Notes under the pieces: generated by a model
What the model was told of the DNA's origin: nothing
The model's input: the letters and a program-made list of their open reading frames with translations, nothing else
The model's database searches: none
Shown here: piece after piece, positions 27,022 through 36,940 of the stretch
Layout: each line of letters starts with the position of its first letter
How positions within the stretch are numbered: position 1 is the stretch's first letter
Assembly (NCBI GenBank): GCA_017427485.1
Contig: JAFRSR010000023.1
Location: 1-61,786 of the forward strand
Origin: Kiritimatiellia bacterium
Lineage (GTDB): Bacteria > Verrucomicrobiota > Kiritimatiellia > RFP12 > UBA1067
Direction: 5' to 3'
Length of the DNA: 61,786 bases
Translations under genes and position numbers: made by a program

Positions 27022-28584
27022 GAAAAGTTCTTCAACATCGCCGGTCCGTGCGACCCTGCCAAGCACTACATGCTGCCTGCTACGGCTCGGCTGCCGGAAA
27101 TCCCTCGGCTCATTGCGCGAGGGGAGTACTTCGCCATACATGCCGCGCGGCAGTCGGGAAAGACTACCCTCCTCCACGGGCTTGTGGATGACATCAACGC
27201 CTCGGGCGAGAGCATCGCGCTCTACTTCACGGTGGAGAGCGTCCAGGCGTATCCTGACCCGCACGATGGAATCTTCAAAATCGTGGAGCGCATGCGGTCG
27301 GACTTGCTGACCCATCCGCTCTTTGGGGAACTTGTTCGCGACCCATCCTCGCCGATTCCCAAGCTGTTGCCGCAGCCGGCCGACCTTGGCGTGAAGTTGT
27401 TCCTCACCATGCTCGCGCAGAAAGCGGGCAAGCCGCTTGTCGTGTTCTTTGATGAAGTAGACGGTCTTACGGAGGGAACGGCGGTCACGTTTCTGCGCGA
27501 ACTGCGCGACGGATACATCACGCGTAAAAACATTCCATTCCCTTCATCCGTGGCCATTGTCGGCATGATGGACATCCGCGACATGAAGGCGAAGGTGCGT
27601 CCGCATTCTGATACGCTCGGCGGCAGGAGCCCGTTCAACGTGATTGCCGCAGACTTCACGCTTCGTAACTTCACCGAGGAGGAGGTGAGGACGCTTTACG
27701 CCCAGCACACGGCCGCGACCGGACAGCTGTTCGGGCCGGATGCGCTCAAGTCCGCGATGGAGTGGAGCGGCGGCCAGCCGTGGCTCGTGAACGCCCTGGC
27801 GAGGGAGTGCGTTGAGCAGATACATGGTTTCCGCTACGGCGAGCCGGTTACGGCAGCCGACATCGAGACGGCAAAGGAGACAATCATCCGCCGCCGCGAC
27901 ACGCACGTGGACAGTCTCATGGACCGTCTTCGCGAGCCGCGCGTGAGGCGCTTAATCGAGCCGGTCATCTTCGGTGGCGCGCGAACCATATCCAGTAACA
28001 GCGAGGACTGGCGTTTCGTGGTCGATCTCGGACTCATGCGCGAGGAGCGCGGTACGCTCGTCCCAGCCAACAAGATGTATGCGGAGATCATAGGGCGGTA
28101 TCTTTCTCGCGACGAGCAGGATTGCATGCAAACGACGGTTCCCCAGACACCATGGGCGACGGCGGACGGACTTGACATGCGAGGCCTCATGGAGGCATTC
28201 CAGGCCTTTTGGCGCGAGAACAGCGAGGCGGACCGCCGCGCATACGAATACGGGGAGGCCACTCCGCATCTCGTCTTGATGGCGTTTTTCCAGCGTGTCA
28301 CGAACGGCAATGGACACATCAGCCGTGAAATGGCGCTTGGCAGCGGACGGCTCGACCTCTGCGTTGAATACCGTGGCCATCGCTACGCCGTGGAGGTGAA
28401 GACGGCCAAGAACTTTGCCGGCTCGACATCATACGAGCAGCTTGTTTCGTATCTTGACAAGCTCGGTCTTCAAGAAGGATGGATGCCGATATTTGACGAG
28501 GATAAATCAAAGTCGTGGGAAAGTAAGCTCTATGTCCGTGACGAGACGTACAATGGCAAGACGATCCATGTCGTGGGGTTGTAG
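27019..28584 (+). CDS. AAA_35-like ATPase with C-terminal PD-(D/E)XK-like domain
   Basis: 521 aa. FFNIAGPCDPAKHYMLP opens an AAA_35/NACHT-like ATPase with Walker A HAARQSGKTTLLHGL (about residues 43-52) and Walker B KPLVVFFDEVDGL (about 141-151). A winged-helix region with SGGQPWLVNALARE follows. The C-terminus has GSGRLDLCVEYRGHRYAVEVKT (about 441-462), a PD-(D/E)XK nuclease-like core with D and ExK. Function is unknown; the family is widespread beside signalling and conflict genes. Apparently translated from a leaderless mRNA. Confidence 0.85.
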   Translation: MEKFFNIAGPCDPAKHYMLPATARLPEIPRLIARGEYFAIHAARQSGKTTLLHGLVDDINASGESIALYFTVESVQAYPDPHDGIFKIVERMRSDLLTHPLFGELVRDPSSPIPKLLPQPADLGVKLFLTMLAQKAGKPLVVFFDEVDGLTEGTAVTFLRELRDGYITRKNIPFPSSVAIVGMMDIRDMKAKVRPHSDTLGGRSPFNVIAADFTLRNFTEEEVRTLYAQHTAATGQLFGPDALKSAMEWSGGQPWLVNALARECVEQIHGFRYGEPVTAADIETAKETIIRRRDTHVDSLMDRLREPRVRRLIEPVIFGGARTISSNSEDWRFVVDLGLMREERGTLVPANKMYAEIIGRYLSRDEQDCMQTTVPQTPWATADGLDMRGLMEAFQAFWRENSEADRRAYEYGEATPHLVLMAFFQRVTNGNGHISREMALGSGRLDLCVEYRGHRYAVEVKTAKNFAGSTSYEQLVSYLDKLGLQEGWMPIFDEDKSKSWESKLYVRDETYNGKTIHVVGL

Positions 28585-28618
28585 ATTCAACTCTTGAAGA
28601 GAAAATGAGGATGTTAGC

Positions 28619-31600
28619 ATGGCGAGCAAAAAACTGCTGATTCTGACTGCGTCGGGCGCGTGCCTGGTCGGCGCGGCGTCGGGTGCGCTGACGTCGCAGT
28701 CGTACGTTACGCGGGGGCTGGCGGCGTCGTACGACGCCATCGACAACGCGGGCGTGGGCGTGCACAACAACGCCTCGGCGGTCTGGAAGGACCTCACCGG
28801 CAACGGGTACGACGGCGCCATGGCGTCGACCATCCGGTGGACGGACAATGCCTGGACGAACGGCGTGAACGGCAAGCCGATCACGCTTGGCACGGCCTTC
28901 GCTCCTGTCCTTGCCACGGGCACGTTCACCATCCAGTTCGCCTGCACGCCGATCGACTCGACCTCCCGCAAAGTGTTCTTCGGGCAGTACCAGGGCGGCG
29001 CGCAACCGGCGGACGTCAACATCGAGCAGAACAACAGCGTGAGGAACGACGGCGTGCTCCGCCTGTATCGCAACAATACCGCTTCGGGCGGTTTCGGAAA
29101 GAACCTCATCGAGAACTACGACTGGCTGACGACCTGCACGGTTGCGGGTGGCCAATGGATTTCGGCCTCCTACTCGGTGACGCCGGGCTTCGTGGACCTT
29201 TGGATCAACGGCACGACGCACGAATCCAAGTCCGCGAACTTTGGCGCGGGGAGCGGAACGGCCCCCTGTGTCATCGGCGGCGAGCCAAGCCGCGCGTCCA
29301 TGGCCTTCAGGGGCGCGTACAACGCCTTCCGTCTGTACAGTCGCGCGCTGACGGAGGCGGAGGCGAAGGTGAACGCGGCCATCGACGCGATCCGCTACAA
29401 CGGGGCGAGCGCCGGGGACTTCACGCTGGAGGGCGGCTATGCGTTCGACGCGAACGGCGACATCATGATCGATCGGTCCGCCGAGGCGGCGGACGGCGGC
29501 ACGGTGTCCGTGGGCGGCGGCACGCCGGCGGCGACGGCCTCCGTCACGATGGCGCAGCACGCCGGCACGCCGACCGTGTTCGCGGCGACGCCGCCGGAAG
29601 GGTATGTGTTCGCGAAATGGACGGGCGACGTGGAGGCCATCTCGTCCGGCACGATCTACGACGCGTCCGTCACGGTGAGCGCCACGTACCCCGTCCTGCT
29701 CACGGCGACGTTCCGCCGGAAGGGCGAACTGACGGCGCAGTCGTACGTCCGGTGGGGGCTTGCGGCATGCTACGACGGCATCGAGAACGCGGGCTACGGC
29801 ACGCACGACGCGAACGCGACCAAGTGGAAGGACCTTTCCGGACACGGCCTCGACGGCGTTTGCGCCCAGCAGCTGACGTGGGGCGCGAACGGCTGGTCCG
29901 TGAGCACCAACTGCAAGCCCGTCACGGTGGGGACCGGACTCGCCCAGGTTCTCTCCCAGAGCAACTTCACCATCGAGTTTGCCTGCAAGCCGGAGCTCAT
30001 CAACAAGCGCCTGTGCTACTTTGGCCAATATGCCGCCAATGGAGGCATCAACATCGAGAACAAGACAGATGGTTCGCTGCGGCTCTACCGCAATGTCAAC
30101 GGAAGCTACGCAACATACGACCAGACGTTCTCCAAGCGGACCGCCACGTTCGGTACGTCCGTGTTCACGGTCGAGCCGCAGCGGCAGGTCAGTTGGCACA
30201 ACGGAACGAAGGGCACGACCAAGTCGATGGCGTTCGGCTTGCCGATAAGCTCCACGAACAGCATCATCGGCTGCGAACTCCAGTGGGGAGGACACCGCGC
30301 GTCCCTTGACGCCGTCTACGGCATCACGTTCCGAGGAACGTACAACGCCTTTCGCGTCTACCGTCGCGTGCTGTCGGACGACGAGATCAAGGTGAACACG
30401 GCCATCGACGCGATCCGTTTCAACGGAGCGAGCGCGAGCAGCTACTCGCTGGGCGGCGGCTATTCGTTCAACGCGGACGGAGACCTGATGGTGACGGTGT
30501 CCGCAACGGCGGCGGACGGCGGCATGGTGAGCATCGACGGCGGCGCGGCGGGGGCGTCCGCCTCGGTCTCGGTCTGTCAAGCCTTGCAGAAGAACCTTGT
30601 CCTTACGGCGACGCCCGCCGAGGGCTACGTGTTCGACAAGTGGGTCGGCGAAACGGAGGCGATCGTGCAGGGATCCATCCTCACGCCGGAGATCACGGTC
30701 GAGGCGGTTTCCGTGATCAACCTGCGCGCGACGTTCCGCAAGCCGGGCAACGCGCTCGACGGGATGCTGTTCGACCTCGACATCAGGGGCGATCTGAACG
30801 ATGACGGCTTGGTGAGCACGGGCGAGGCGGGGAACGCGCTCAAGGCCGGCGCGGCCGACGCCGCGACGTTCTACAGGTCTGTGGCCACCACGTCGTCCCA
30901 GTACGAGGTGCCGTCCTATCTCTCGGCAGACGTGACGTTGCCCTACTTCCCGGTCGCCACCAACGCGGCACAGACGAGCCTCTACTTCCCGCAGCAGGTG
31001 ATCGAGGGAGCGACCGCGACGAACGTGTTCCGCACGCTGGTTACTCTTGAGAACTGCGTGATCGAAGGGCCGGTCGTGACCCTCTACGCGCGCTTCAGGT
31101 GGGACGGTCCCGTGTTGCCCACAATCAATAACTACCCGGTTTTTGTCAACAACGGGTATGCCCAATGGACCGAGAGCCACCTCGGACAGGGTCTGGCGAT
31201 GCGGCTCGCCCACCCCGCCGGATACTCGAAAGCCTATTTCTCCTGCCTCACGCCCATGCACACGGCAACGAGGAACTCCAGCCTCGATCCTTACATCATG
31301 GCGGGGAAGTGGGTGGACTGCTTCTATCAGCAGTATCCCAGTCCGACCGACCCGGCGAAGTGCAACGTGGACGTCTGGTTCTGCCAGGAGCCGACATGGA
31401 ACACCGCGAATGGCGCGTTCAACTCGCCGACCTTGCAGCACGTGCATTTCGGCGATTCGGACAACCTGCCGGCCGCCGTCACGTCCGCCGCGCGTGGCAA
31501 TTTCATCAGGTTGGGCTCGGAGTCGGGCGGATCCATCAATGCGACCGACGGGAACGCGCACAAGACGTTCCGCGGCGCGATCGCGTCCGTGAAGGGATGG

Positions 31601-32518
31601 AACCGCCTGCTGACCACGAACGAGATGTGGTCCGTGATGGCGGGCCAGCACGGCGGCACATGGCACGTGGGCGTGCCGAACGGCACGGCGGAGGAGTTCG
31701 GCGCGGACGGCGCGCCGGCGGAGCCGTTCGACCCGACGGCGGACAAGTGGCAGACGATGAAGAAGTCGCTGACGGCGGCGGACCGCACGCTGACGCTCAC
31801 CTTCCCGTTGCGCACGGAAGAGGTGGGCTTGCCGCGACTGCTCGTCGTCAAGCCGCTCTTCGACGGGACGGGCGAGACGTGTCCCGTGACGGTCACGGCG
31901 AACGGGATGTCGGTGGGTACGTTCGACCTCGCGCGGGAGGAGAAGCGCGTGATTCCGCTTCGCCGCGGGCTTGTGGGGCGCGACGGCAACGGAAAGATGA
32001 CGATCGCGATCACGCGTCCGGAAGGGTGCGCGGGCACGCTCTCATTCGACGCGTTGTCGCTCGTCGGCTCGTGGCAGGTCAGCCCGATCGACGGTTCCGA
32101 GTCTGGGATGACGCGCGAGGGGTACGGCGTGGCGACGGTTCACGTGGTGAACGACCCTCCTGTCCGCACGCAGCGGGCGCTCACGAACGCACGTCCGCTC
32201 ACGCACATCTTCGACATGCCGGCCGAGACGCTCGGGCGCTATCCGTACGTCTATCGCACGAAGATCACAGACCTCAAGGCGGATAACGTCCATCCGGTCC
32301 GCCTGGAGCTCAACGGCGTCACGGTCTGGTCGAGCGAAAACGTCGCGAAGGGCGAGGACGTGGAGGTGACGTTCGAGGCGACGGCGTTCAAGCCGGGGCT
32401 CAACGAGCTGATCTGGTACTACGAACCGATGTCGCCCGGCAGCAACTGGCTGACGTTCGACTACCACAGCCTCGTCTTCGATCCGCCGCCCAACGGCGCG
32501 ACGTTCATCGTGCGATGA
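28619..32518 (+). CDS. Giant LamG / InlB-type repeat surface protein (FIVR ending)
   Basis: 1299 aa; ribosome binding site TGAGGA before ATG 28619 and a short signal peptide. Two copies of a LamG-like module (SQSYVTRGLAASYDAIDNAG near residue 22; AQSYVRWGLAACYDGIENAG near residue 373) are each followed by an InlB B-repeat-like domain (GYVFAKWTGDVEAISSGT; GYVFDKWVGETEAI). A Ca-binding, dockerin-like segment (DIRGDLNDDGLVSTGEAGN, near residue 720) and a third LamG-like domain follow. Two beta-sandwiches close the protein (FDALSLVGSW near 1145), ending PPNGATFIVR. The last 300 residues resemble those of the protein at 59795. A surface adhesin or glycan-binding role is inferred. Confidence 0.8.
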   Translation: MASKKLLILTASGACLVGAASGALTSQSYVTRGLAASYDAIDNAGVGVHNNASAVWKDLTGNGYDGAMASTIRWTDNAWTNGVNGKPITLGTAFAPVLATGTFTIQFACTPIDSTSRKVFFGQYQGGAQPADVNIEQNNSVRNDGVLRLYRNNTASGGFGKNLIENYDWLTTCTVAGGQWISASYSVTPGFVDLWINGTTHESKSANFGAGSGTAPCVIGGEPSRASMAFRGAYNAFRLYSRALTEAEAKVNAAIDAIRYNGASAGDFTLEGGYAFDANGDIMIDRSAEAADGGTVSVGGGTPAATASVTMAQHAGTPTVFAATPPEGYVFAKWTGDVEAISSGTIYDASVTVSATYPVLLTATFRRKGELTAQSYVRWGLAACYDGIENAGYGTHDANATKWKDLSGHGLDGVCAQQLTWGANGWSVSTNCKPVTVGTGLAQVLSQSNFTIEFACKPELINKRLCYFGQYAANGGINIENKTDGSLRLYRNVNGSYATYDQTFSKRTATFGTSVFTVEPQRQVSWHNGTKGTTKSMAFGLPISSTNSIIGCELQWGGHRASLDAVYGITFRGTYNAFRVYRRVLSDDEIKVNTAIDAIRFNGASASSYSLGGGYSFNADGDLMVTVSATAADGGMVSIDGGAAGASASVSVCQALQKNLVLTATPAEGYVFDKWVGETEAIVQGSILTPEITVEAVSVINLRATFRKPGNALDGMLFDLDIRGDLNDDGLVSTGEAGNALKAGAADAATFYRSVATTSSQYEVPSYLSADVTLPYFPVATNAAQTSLYFPQQVIEGATATNVFRTLVTLENCVIEGPVVTLYARFRWDGPVLPTINNYPVFVNNGYAQWTESHLGQGLAMRLAHPAGYSKAYFSCLTPMHTATRNSSLDPYIMAGKWVDCFYQQYPSPTDPAKCNVDVWFCQEPTWNTANGAFNSPTLQHVHFGDSDNLPAAVTSAARGNFIRLGSESGGSINATDGNAHKTFRGAIASVKGWNRLLTTNEMWSVMAGQHGGTWHVGVPNGTAEEFGADGAPAEPFDPTADKWQTMKKSLTAADRTLTLTFPLRTEEVGLPRLLVVKPLFDGTGETCPVTVTANGMSVGTFDLAREEKRVIPLRRGLVGRDGNGKMTIAITRPEGCAGTLSFDALSLVGSWQVSPIDGSESGMTREGYGVATVHVVNDPPVRTQRALTNARPLTHIFDMPAETLGRYPYVYRTKITDLKADNVHPVRLELNGVTVWSSENVAKGEDVEVTFEATAFKPGLNELIWYYEPMSPGSNWLTFDYHSLVFDPPPNGATFIVR

Positions 32519-32533
32519 AGTAGAGGAAAGCCT

Positions 32534-32701
32534 ATGAAGAAGCTAACGTGTTTGGGCCTGCTGGCCGACCGCGACGAGACGCACAGGCTGAGGAACGTCA
32601 CGATCTCGAACGCGACGCTGTACGGTGCGCCCGTCAAGGCGGGCGATCCGTGCTGCCGCGTCGGCGCATTAACCGAGAACGTCACCGTCAACGGCCAGTA
32701 A
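32534..32701 (+). pseudogene. 55-codon deletion scar: signal start joined to a GH28-like C-terminal tail
   Basis: ATG 32534 has a strong ribosome binding site (AGAGGAAAG) and begins MKKLTCLGLLA like a signal peptide. It then runs directly into RNVTISNATLYGAPVKAGD and ends ENVTVNGQ, which resembles the C-terminal strands of pectinase-like (GH28) beta-helix enzymes. The central catalytic region is absent. The stop lies 3 nt before the next gene, which has no ribosome binding site of its own and may depend on this remnant for translation. Confidence 0.6.
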
Positions 32702-32704
32702 CTC

Positions 32705-35155
32705 ATGCGCGCAAGACTTGCAATCCTGTTGGCCGCCGCCGCGTGTGCGGCGGGGGCGGATGATTTCACCCTCGATGGCGGCATCGTCGCCACCACGTCG
32801 CCCGACGGCGGCGTGACGTTCCGCGCGGGGGACGCCACGCTCTCCTTCGCGCCGTTCGAGTGCGCGCCGTCGGAAAGCGGCGAGAAGCCCGTTCTCACTT
32901 TCCGCGCGGACGGCGACGCGCTCGTCGCGGAGGTGGCGGGCGATCCGGCGGCGTTCGGCCGCGTGTCGTTTGGCTGCTGTTCCGCCATGCCGAAGGAGCT
33001 CTACTTCGGCTACGGCTACTGCGTGCGCGACCCGGAGCGTCTGCACGTGCCGCTGAACGGACACCACAACGCCACCCGCTTCGCGGGCTTCACGTTCGCC
33101 AACGGGCTCTCGCTCGTCCTCGCCACCACCACGGCGCCGGACGCGCTGTTCGTCGACCTAGAGAAGGGCGCGTTCGGCTTCGCGTGCAGCCAGCCGACGC
33201 GGTTCACGTTCGTGCCCGGCCGCGCGGGCGCGTTCGACTGCGCCCTCCGCGCGCGGCGGCACTTCGCAGAGAAGGCGCCGCGCGGCTTCGCCGCCAAGGC
33301 CGGACGCTTCTGCGTGGACACGTGGAACGGCGCGTTCGCGCAGCATGAGCGGCTCATCCGCCGGTGCGCGGAGTACGGCCTGCGCGACGACCTGCTCTTC
33401 TACGTCCACTGCTGGCAGCGCTACGGATTCGACCGGCACCTGCCGGACGTCTATCCGCCGTCGCCCACCTTCGGCACCGCCGCCGAACTGAAGCGCGCCT
33501 GCGCCACGGCGCACGCGCACGGCTGGAGCTTCGGCGTGCACCTGAACGTCATCGACTGCTACACCAACTCGCCGTGGTTCGACTGGTCGAAGATCAGCCA
33601 CGACGCGAAGGGGCGTCCGATCAAGGCCTGGATCAACCCGCCGTACCAGGAGCGGAGTTACCGTCTGCTGCCGGAGTTCGCGCCGGCCTCCATTTCCTAC
33701 CAGGTTGAATCGCTGCTGGCGGACGGGTTCTGTCCGGACACGGTCTTCGTGGACGTCACGGGCAGCGGGGCGATGAGCAGCGGCACCTGCCGCGACGCCG
33801 CCGGGCGCGTGCATCCGCTCATCTCGAACACGGCGGCGAACGGACGGATGTTCGACACGGCGCGCGCGCTGCTCGAAGGGGCCGGGAAGCGTCCCGCGTT
33901 CGTCTCCAGCGAGGCGCCGTGCGACTACCTCGCGGGGTACATGGACGGCGGAGACTGCCAGTGGATGTTCCTGTCGCATGAGAAGGACGTCTACCGCTGG
34001 ATGACCGTTGGCGGCACGGGTCTCGTCACGAAGGTCCCGTGGATGCCTCTCGTCTGGCACGACCGCCTCTCGCTCCACGGCGCGGGCTACAGCGCCCGCT
34101 TCGAGGGCGCGCGCGGCGAGGACTGCCACGGGATCGACTCGGACGACTACATCTCCTGCGAGATCATGAACGGCCATTCGCTGATGGCGGACTGCTACAA
34201 CCGCGACGCGTACAAGGCCGAGGCCGGCATCCTCGATGCGATCGACGAGCCACGCTGCCTGCGGCAGATCGTGCGCAAGTACTGGCTTGCGCAGCACGTC
34301 ATCCGCGAGATCGGTGCGGCGTCGGTGCAGAGTGTATCCTTCCCCGACGGCGACCCACGCCATGTAAAGGTCGTCTGGTCCACGAGCCTCACCGTGTTCG
34401 TCAACCGCGACGTGTGCGACTGGACGGTGGCAACGGACGATGCGTGTGTCGGCGAGGTGACTTTGCCGCAGTACGGTTTTGTGGCGTTCAATCCGAAGAC
34501 GGGGAACTACGTGTCCATCCGCAGGCGCGGGCGGCGCGTAGTGGAGGAGAGCGCGTACCGCGACGGCACCAAAACCGTGCGCTATGTCAACCCGCGTGGC
34601 GCCGATACGGCACGCAACCGTCTGCCGCTCGCGCCAGCGACAACGGTTTGCCGCTCGGACGACCACTTCAGCGCAACCGTCAACTGGAAACCATTCGGGG
34701 GAAGGTCCGTGCCGAAGGGGAAGTTCCGCGTGAGCCTGTGGCTGCTCGACCCCATGTTCCGCGAGTACAGTCCGAAGGATGCGGCATTGCGTGTGGCGAC
34801 GGCGGACGTGACGCTCGACCAGCCGACGAGTTTTTCCTTCGCATGGCCGAAGGGCGTGAAGGGGCCGCGCGTGGTGCATGTGGCCGTTGCGCCCGCCGGT
34901 GCGGACGCGGACAATCCCGATGCCCGGTTCAAGCTGCTCGGCACCTCGGCGTTCTACCGTCGCTATCGGCAGGGCGCGCTCACAGCCAAGGGCACGTGGA
35001 CTCCGTACCGGTGTCCCGACGAGAACCTGTGGGAACGCCTCTTCCCGCCCTCGGAACCTGTCGACTACGGTTGGATCAAGACCGCAGAGGCGTTTCGCCT
35101 CATCACAGAACCGGGTAAACCCGACGTGAAGACGCTCCTGCCGCTGATTCCTTGA
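32705..35155 (+). CDS. Secreted GH101/DUF5696-like glycoside hydrolase (putative)
   Basis: 816 aa with signal peptide MRARLAILLAAAACAAGA. An N-terminal beta-sandwich (residues 25-210) leads to a TIM-barrel region with FYVHCWQRYGFDRHLPD, WSFGVHLNVIDCYTNSPW, candidate catalytic Asp in TVFVDVTGSG (about residue 350) and candidate Glu in AFVSSEAPCDYLAG (about 402). C-terminal beta domains follow. The pattern is like the large GH101/DUF5696 alpha-retaining hydrolases; the family call is tentative and the substrate unknown. Confidence 0.6.
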   Translation: MRARLAILLAAAACAAGADDFTLDGGIVATTSPDGGVTFRAGDATLSFAPFECAPSESGEKPVLTFRADGDALVAEVAGDPAAFGRVSFGCCSAMPKELYFGYGYCVRDPERLHVPLNGHHNATRFAGFTFANGLSLVLATTTAPDALFVDLEKGAFGFACSQPTRFTFVPGRAGAFDCALRARRHFAEKAPRGFAAKAGRFCVDTWNGAFAQHERLIRRCAEYGLRDDLLFYVHCWQRYGFDRHLPDVYPPSPTFGTAAELKRACATAHAHGWSFGVHLNVIDCYTNSPWFDWSKISHDAKGRPIKAWINPPYQERSYRLLPEFAPASISYQVESLLADGFCPDTVFVDVTGSGAMSSGTCRDAAGRVHPLISNTAANGRMFDTARALLEGAGKRPAFVSSEAPCDYLAGYMDGGDCQWMFLSHEKDVYRWMTVGGTGLVTKVPWMPLVWHDRLSLHGAGYSARFEGARGEDCHGIDSDDYISCEIMNGHSLMADCYNRDAYKAEAGILDAIDEPRCLRQIVRKYWLAQHVIREIGAASVQSVSFPDGDPRHVKVVWSTSLTVFVNRDVCDWTVATDDACVGEVTLPQYGFVAFNPKTGNYVSIRRRGRRVVEESAYRDGTKTVRYVNPRGADTARNRLPLAPATTVCRSDDHFSATVNWKPFGGRSVPKGKFRVSLWLLDPMFREYSPKDAALRVATADVTLDQPTSFSFAWPKGVKGPRVVHVAVAPAGADADNPDARFKLLGTSAFYRRYRQGALTAKGTWTPYRCPDENLWERLFPPSEPVDYGWIKTAEAFRLITEPGKPDVKTLLPLIP

Positions 35156-35175
35156 TGTCTTCTTAAGGAGTTGCC

Positions 35176-36927
35176 ATGTACGAGAATACCATCAACAATT
35201 CGCTGACAATGCCCTTACATGGAGTGGGAACCATTCTCGCGGGACGATACCGCATTGTGCGCCAACTGGGGCAAGGCGGCATGGGAAACGTGTGGCTTGC
35301 CGAGGATACGCAACTCGACGACAAGCCGTTCGCGATTAAGATGCTGCCGAACATCTTGGTGTCGAACAAGCGCGCGTACCGGCAGTTGAAGGACGAGGCG
35401 CTCGTCGCGATGAAACTCACGCACCCCAACATCGTGACGCTCCGCGCCTTCGAAGAGAACGGCGGCAACCCGTTTCTCGTGATGGACTATGTCGATGGCC
35501 AGACGCTTGACGACTATCTGGCTGAAAGGGGGGCTCTTTCGGCGGAGGAAGTCTTGAGGGGCTTGCGTCCCATCGCCGCCGCGCTGGACTACGCGCATTC
35601 AAAGGGCGTCATCCACCGCGACGTGAAACCGGGAAACGTCATGATCGCCAAGGACGGCACGCCCTACATCCTCGACTTCGGCATCGCCCGCGAGATGCAG
35701 GAGACCATGACTCGGATGACGGGGAGGGCGTCGTCCGGCACGCTTCTCTACATGTCGCCCGAGCAATTGCGCGGCGCGAAGCCACAGCCTGCCCAGGACA
35801 TATATTCCTTCGCCGCCATGGCCTACGAGTGCCTGAAGGGCGAACCGCCGTTTGCACGCGGGCAGATCGAATACCAGATTCTGAATGAATCGCCCGAACC
35901 CCTTCCGTGCGGGACGCAACTTGTTGCATCCGTGATGGCGGGCCTCGCGAAGAGCCCCGAAGCCCGCCCCGCGACATGTAAGGCGGTGCTCGAGGAGAAT
36001 GATCGCTGCCGCATAAAACGCGTAGAAAATGTCGGATGTGGTGTTTCCATTGAGCCACAAATGGTTACGAGAGGTCAGGAGGTGGGCAAGGCGCGCTTTG
36101 GCGCAGTTGTGAAGGGAACCTTCGTGGCAGTCTTCCTTGGACTCGCCTTGGGGGGGTGGTATTATCGTCAGTGGAAGACTCATGCGATTCTGGGGGAGAA
36201 TTGCGAGTTGCAGGTGAACTATTCCCCGAGGCAAGAAGATCCAATCGAGGAACTGTCCAAAATTGAAACCATCAAGTGCGCCTTCGGCCTTACGAATGGC
36301 GTGAACCTAGCCAAGGTTCCCTACGAAGAACTGCGAAAGCAGACGCTCAAATGTTCCCCGGAAATCAAGGATATCGCGATCGAGTGCCAATTGCCGTGCC
36401 GCGTCAACATCAACGTAGTAGAACGAGAACCGGCCGTGTGCATCGCCTCGGTCAAGGACAAGCTCAACTCGGGACTTGTCGCGGACTATGACGGTGTCGT
36501 ATTTAGCAACAACTACACCTCGTTGCCGATTATTCGCGTGGCGGACGAGACACGTTGCCATCCCGGTCAGCGCCTGGAGGGTAACGCGCGCGCCGCGCTC
36601 CAGCTCGTGCAGGTCCTTGCTGATGCCGCGGACGGAAAGTCAGACGCTGTGCCCGAACTCAAGGAACTGCGAGTTCGCGAGATTGACACGACGAAAAAGA
36701 ACTATCTGCTTGTGACGTTGGGGGATGACTCCACGGCGGAAACCGCCTGGGACCACATGTGGGAGGATTCAGAAATCTCGCGTCAGAGTCTTCGGCGCCA
36801 GCTCTCCCACCTCGCGCAGGCCATTTCCTTGCGCCTCACGTCCCGCCCCACCTGGTGGGTTGCTACTGAATATAAAAAGGGGGGCCGTATCTACGCCGTC
36901 GATCCCGCGCGCCGGGGCGGGCGATGA
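35176..36927 (+). CDS. Ser/Thr protein kinase with FtsQ-like (POTRA plus beta) extracytoplasmic domain
   Basis: 583 aa. The Hanks-type kinase covers residues 15-280: GQGGMGNVWLA, AIK (Lys about 54), HRDVKPGN (His147), DFGIA (Asp167) and the SGTLLYMSPEQL activation segment. One transmembrane helix (about 308-327, GTFVAVFLGLALGGWYY) follows. Residues 356-418 look like the POTRA domain of FtsQ/DivIB (GVNLAKVPYEELRKQTLKCS, then IECQLPCRVNINVVEREPA). Residues 419-575 look like the FtsQ beta domain (LVADYDGVVF, LPIIRVADETR, LLVTLGDDSTAETAWDHMWE). The usual PASTA repeats are absent. Inferred role: coupling a septum or envelope signal to phosphorylation. No phosphatase gene is nearby. Confidence 0.85.
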   Translation: MYENTINNSLTMPLHGVGTILAGRYRIVRQLGQGGMGNVWLAEDTQLDDKPFAIKMLPNILVSNKRAYRQLKDEALVAMKLTHPNIVTLRAFEENGGNPFLVMDYVDGQTLDDYLAERGALSAEEVLRGLRPIAAALDYAHSKGVIHRDVKPGNVMIAKDGTPYILDFGIAREMQETMTRMTGRASSGTLLYMSPEQLRGAKPQPAQDIYSFAAMAYECLKGEPPFARGQIEYQILNESPEPLPCGTQLVASVMAGLAKSPEARPATCKAVLEENDRCRIKRVENVGCGVSIEPQMVTRGQEVGKARFGAVVKGTFVAVFLGLALGGWYYRQWKTHAILGENCELQVNYSPRQEDPIEELSKIETIKCAFGLTNGVNLAKVPYEELRKQTLKCSPEIKDIAIECQLPCRVNINVVEREPAVCIASVKDKLNSGLVADYDGVVFSNNYTSLPIIRVADETRCHPGQRLEGNARAALQLVQVLADAADGKSDAVPELKELRVREIDTTKKNYLLVTLGDDSTAETAWDHMWEDSEISRQSLRRQLSHLAQAISLRLTSRPTWWVATEYKKGGRIYAVDPARRGGR

Positions 36928-36940
36928 GAGAGTATTTGCC

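Noticed and set aside
28319..31666. Minus-strand open frame of about 1100 codons opposite the LamG gene
   Set aside because: No domain, start signal or plausible composition; the plus strand has a coherent repeat protein.
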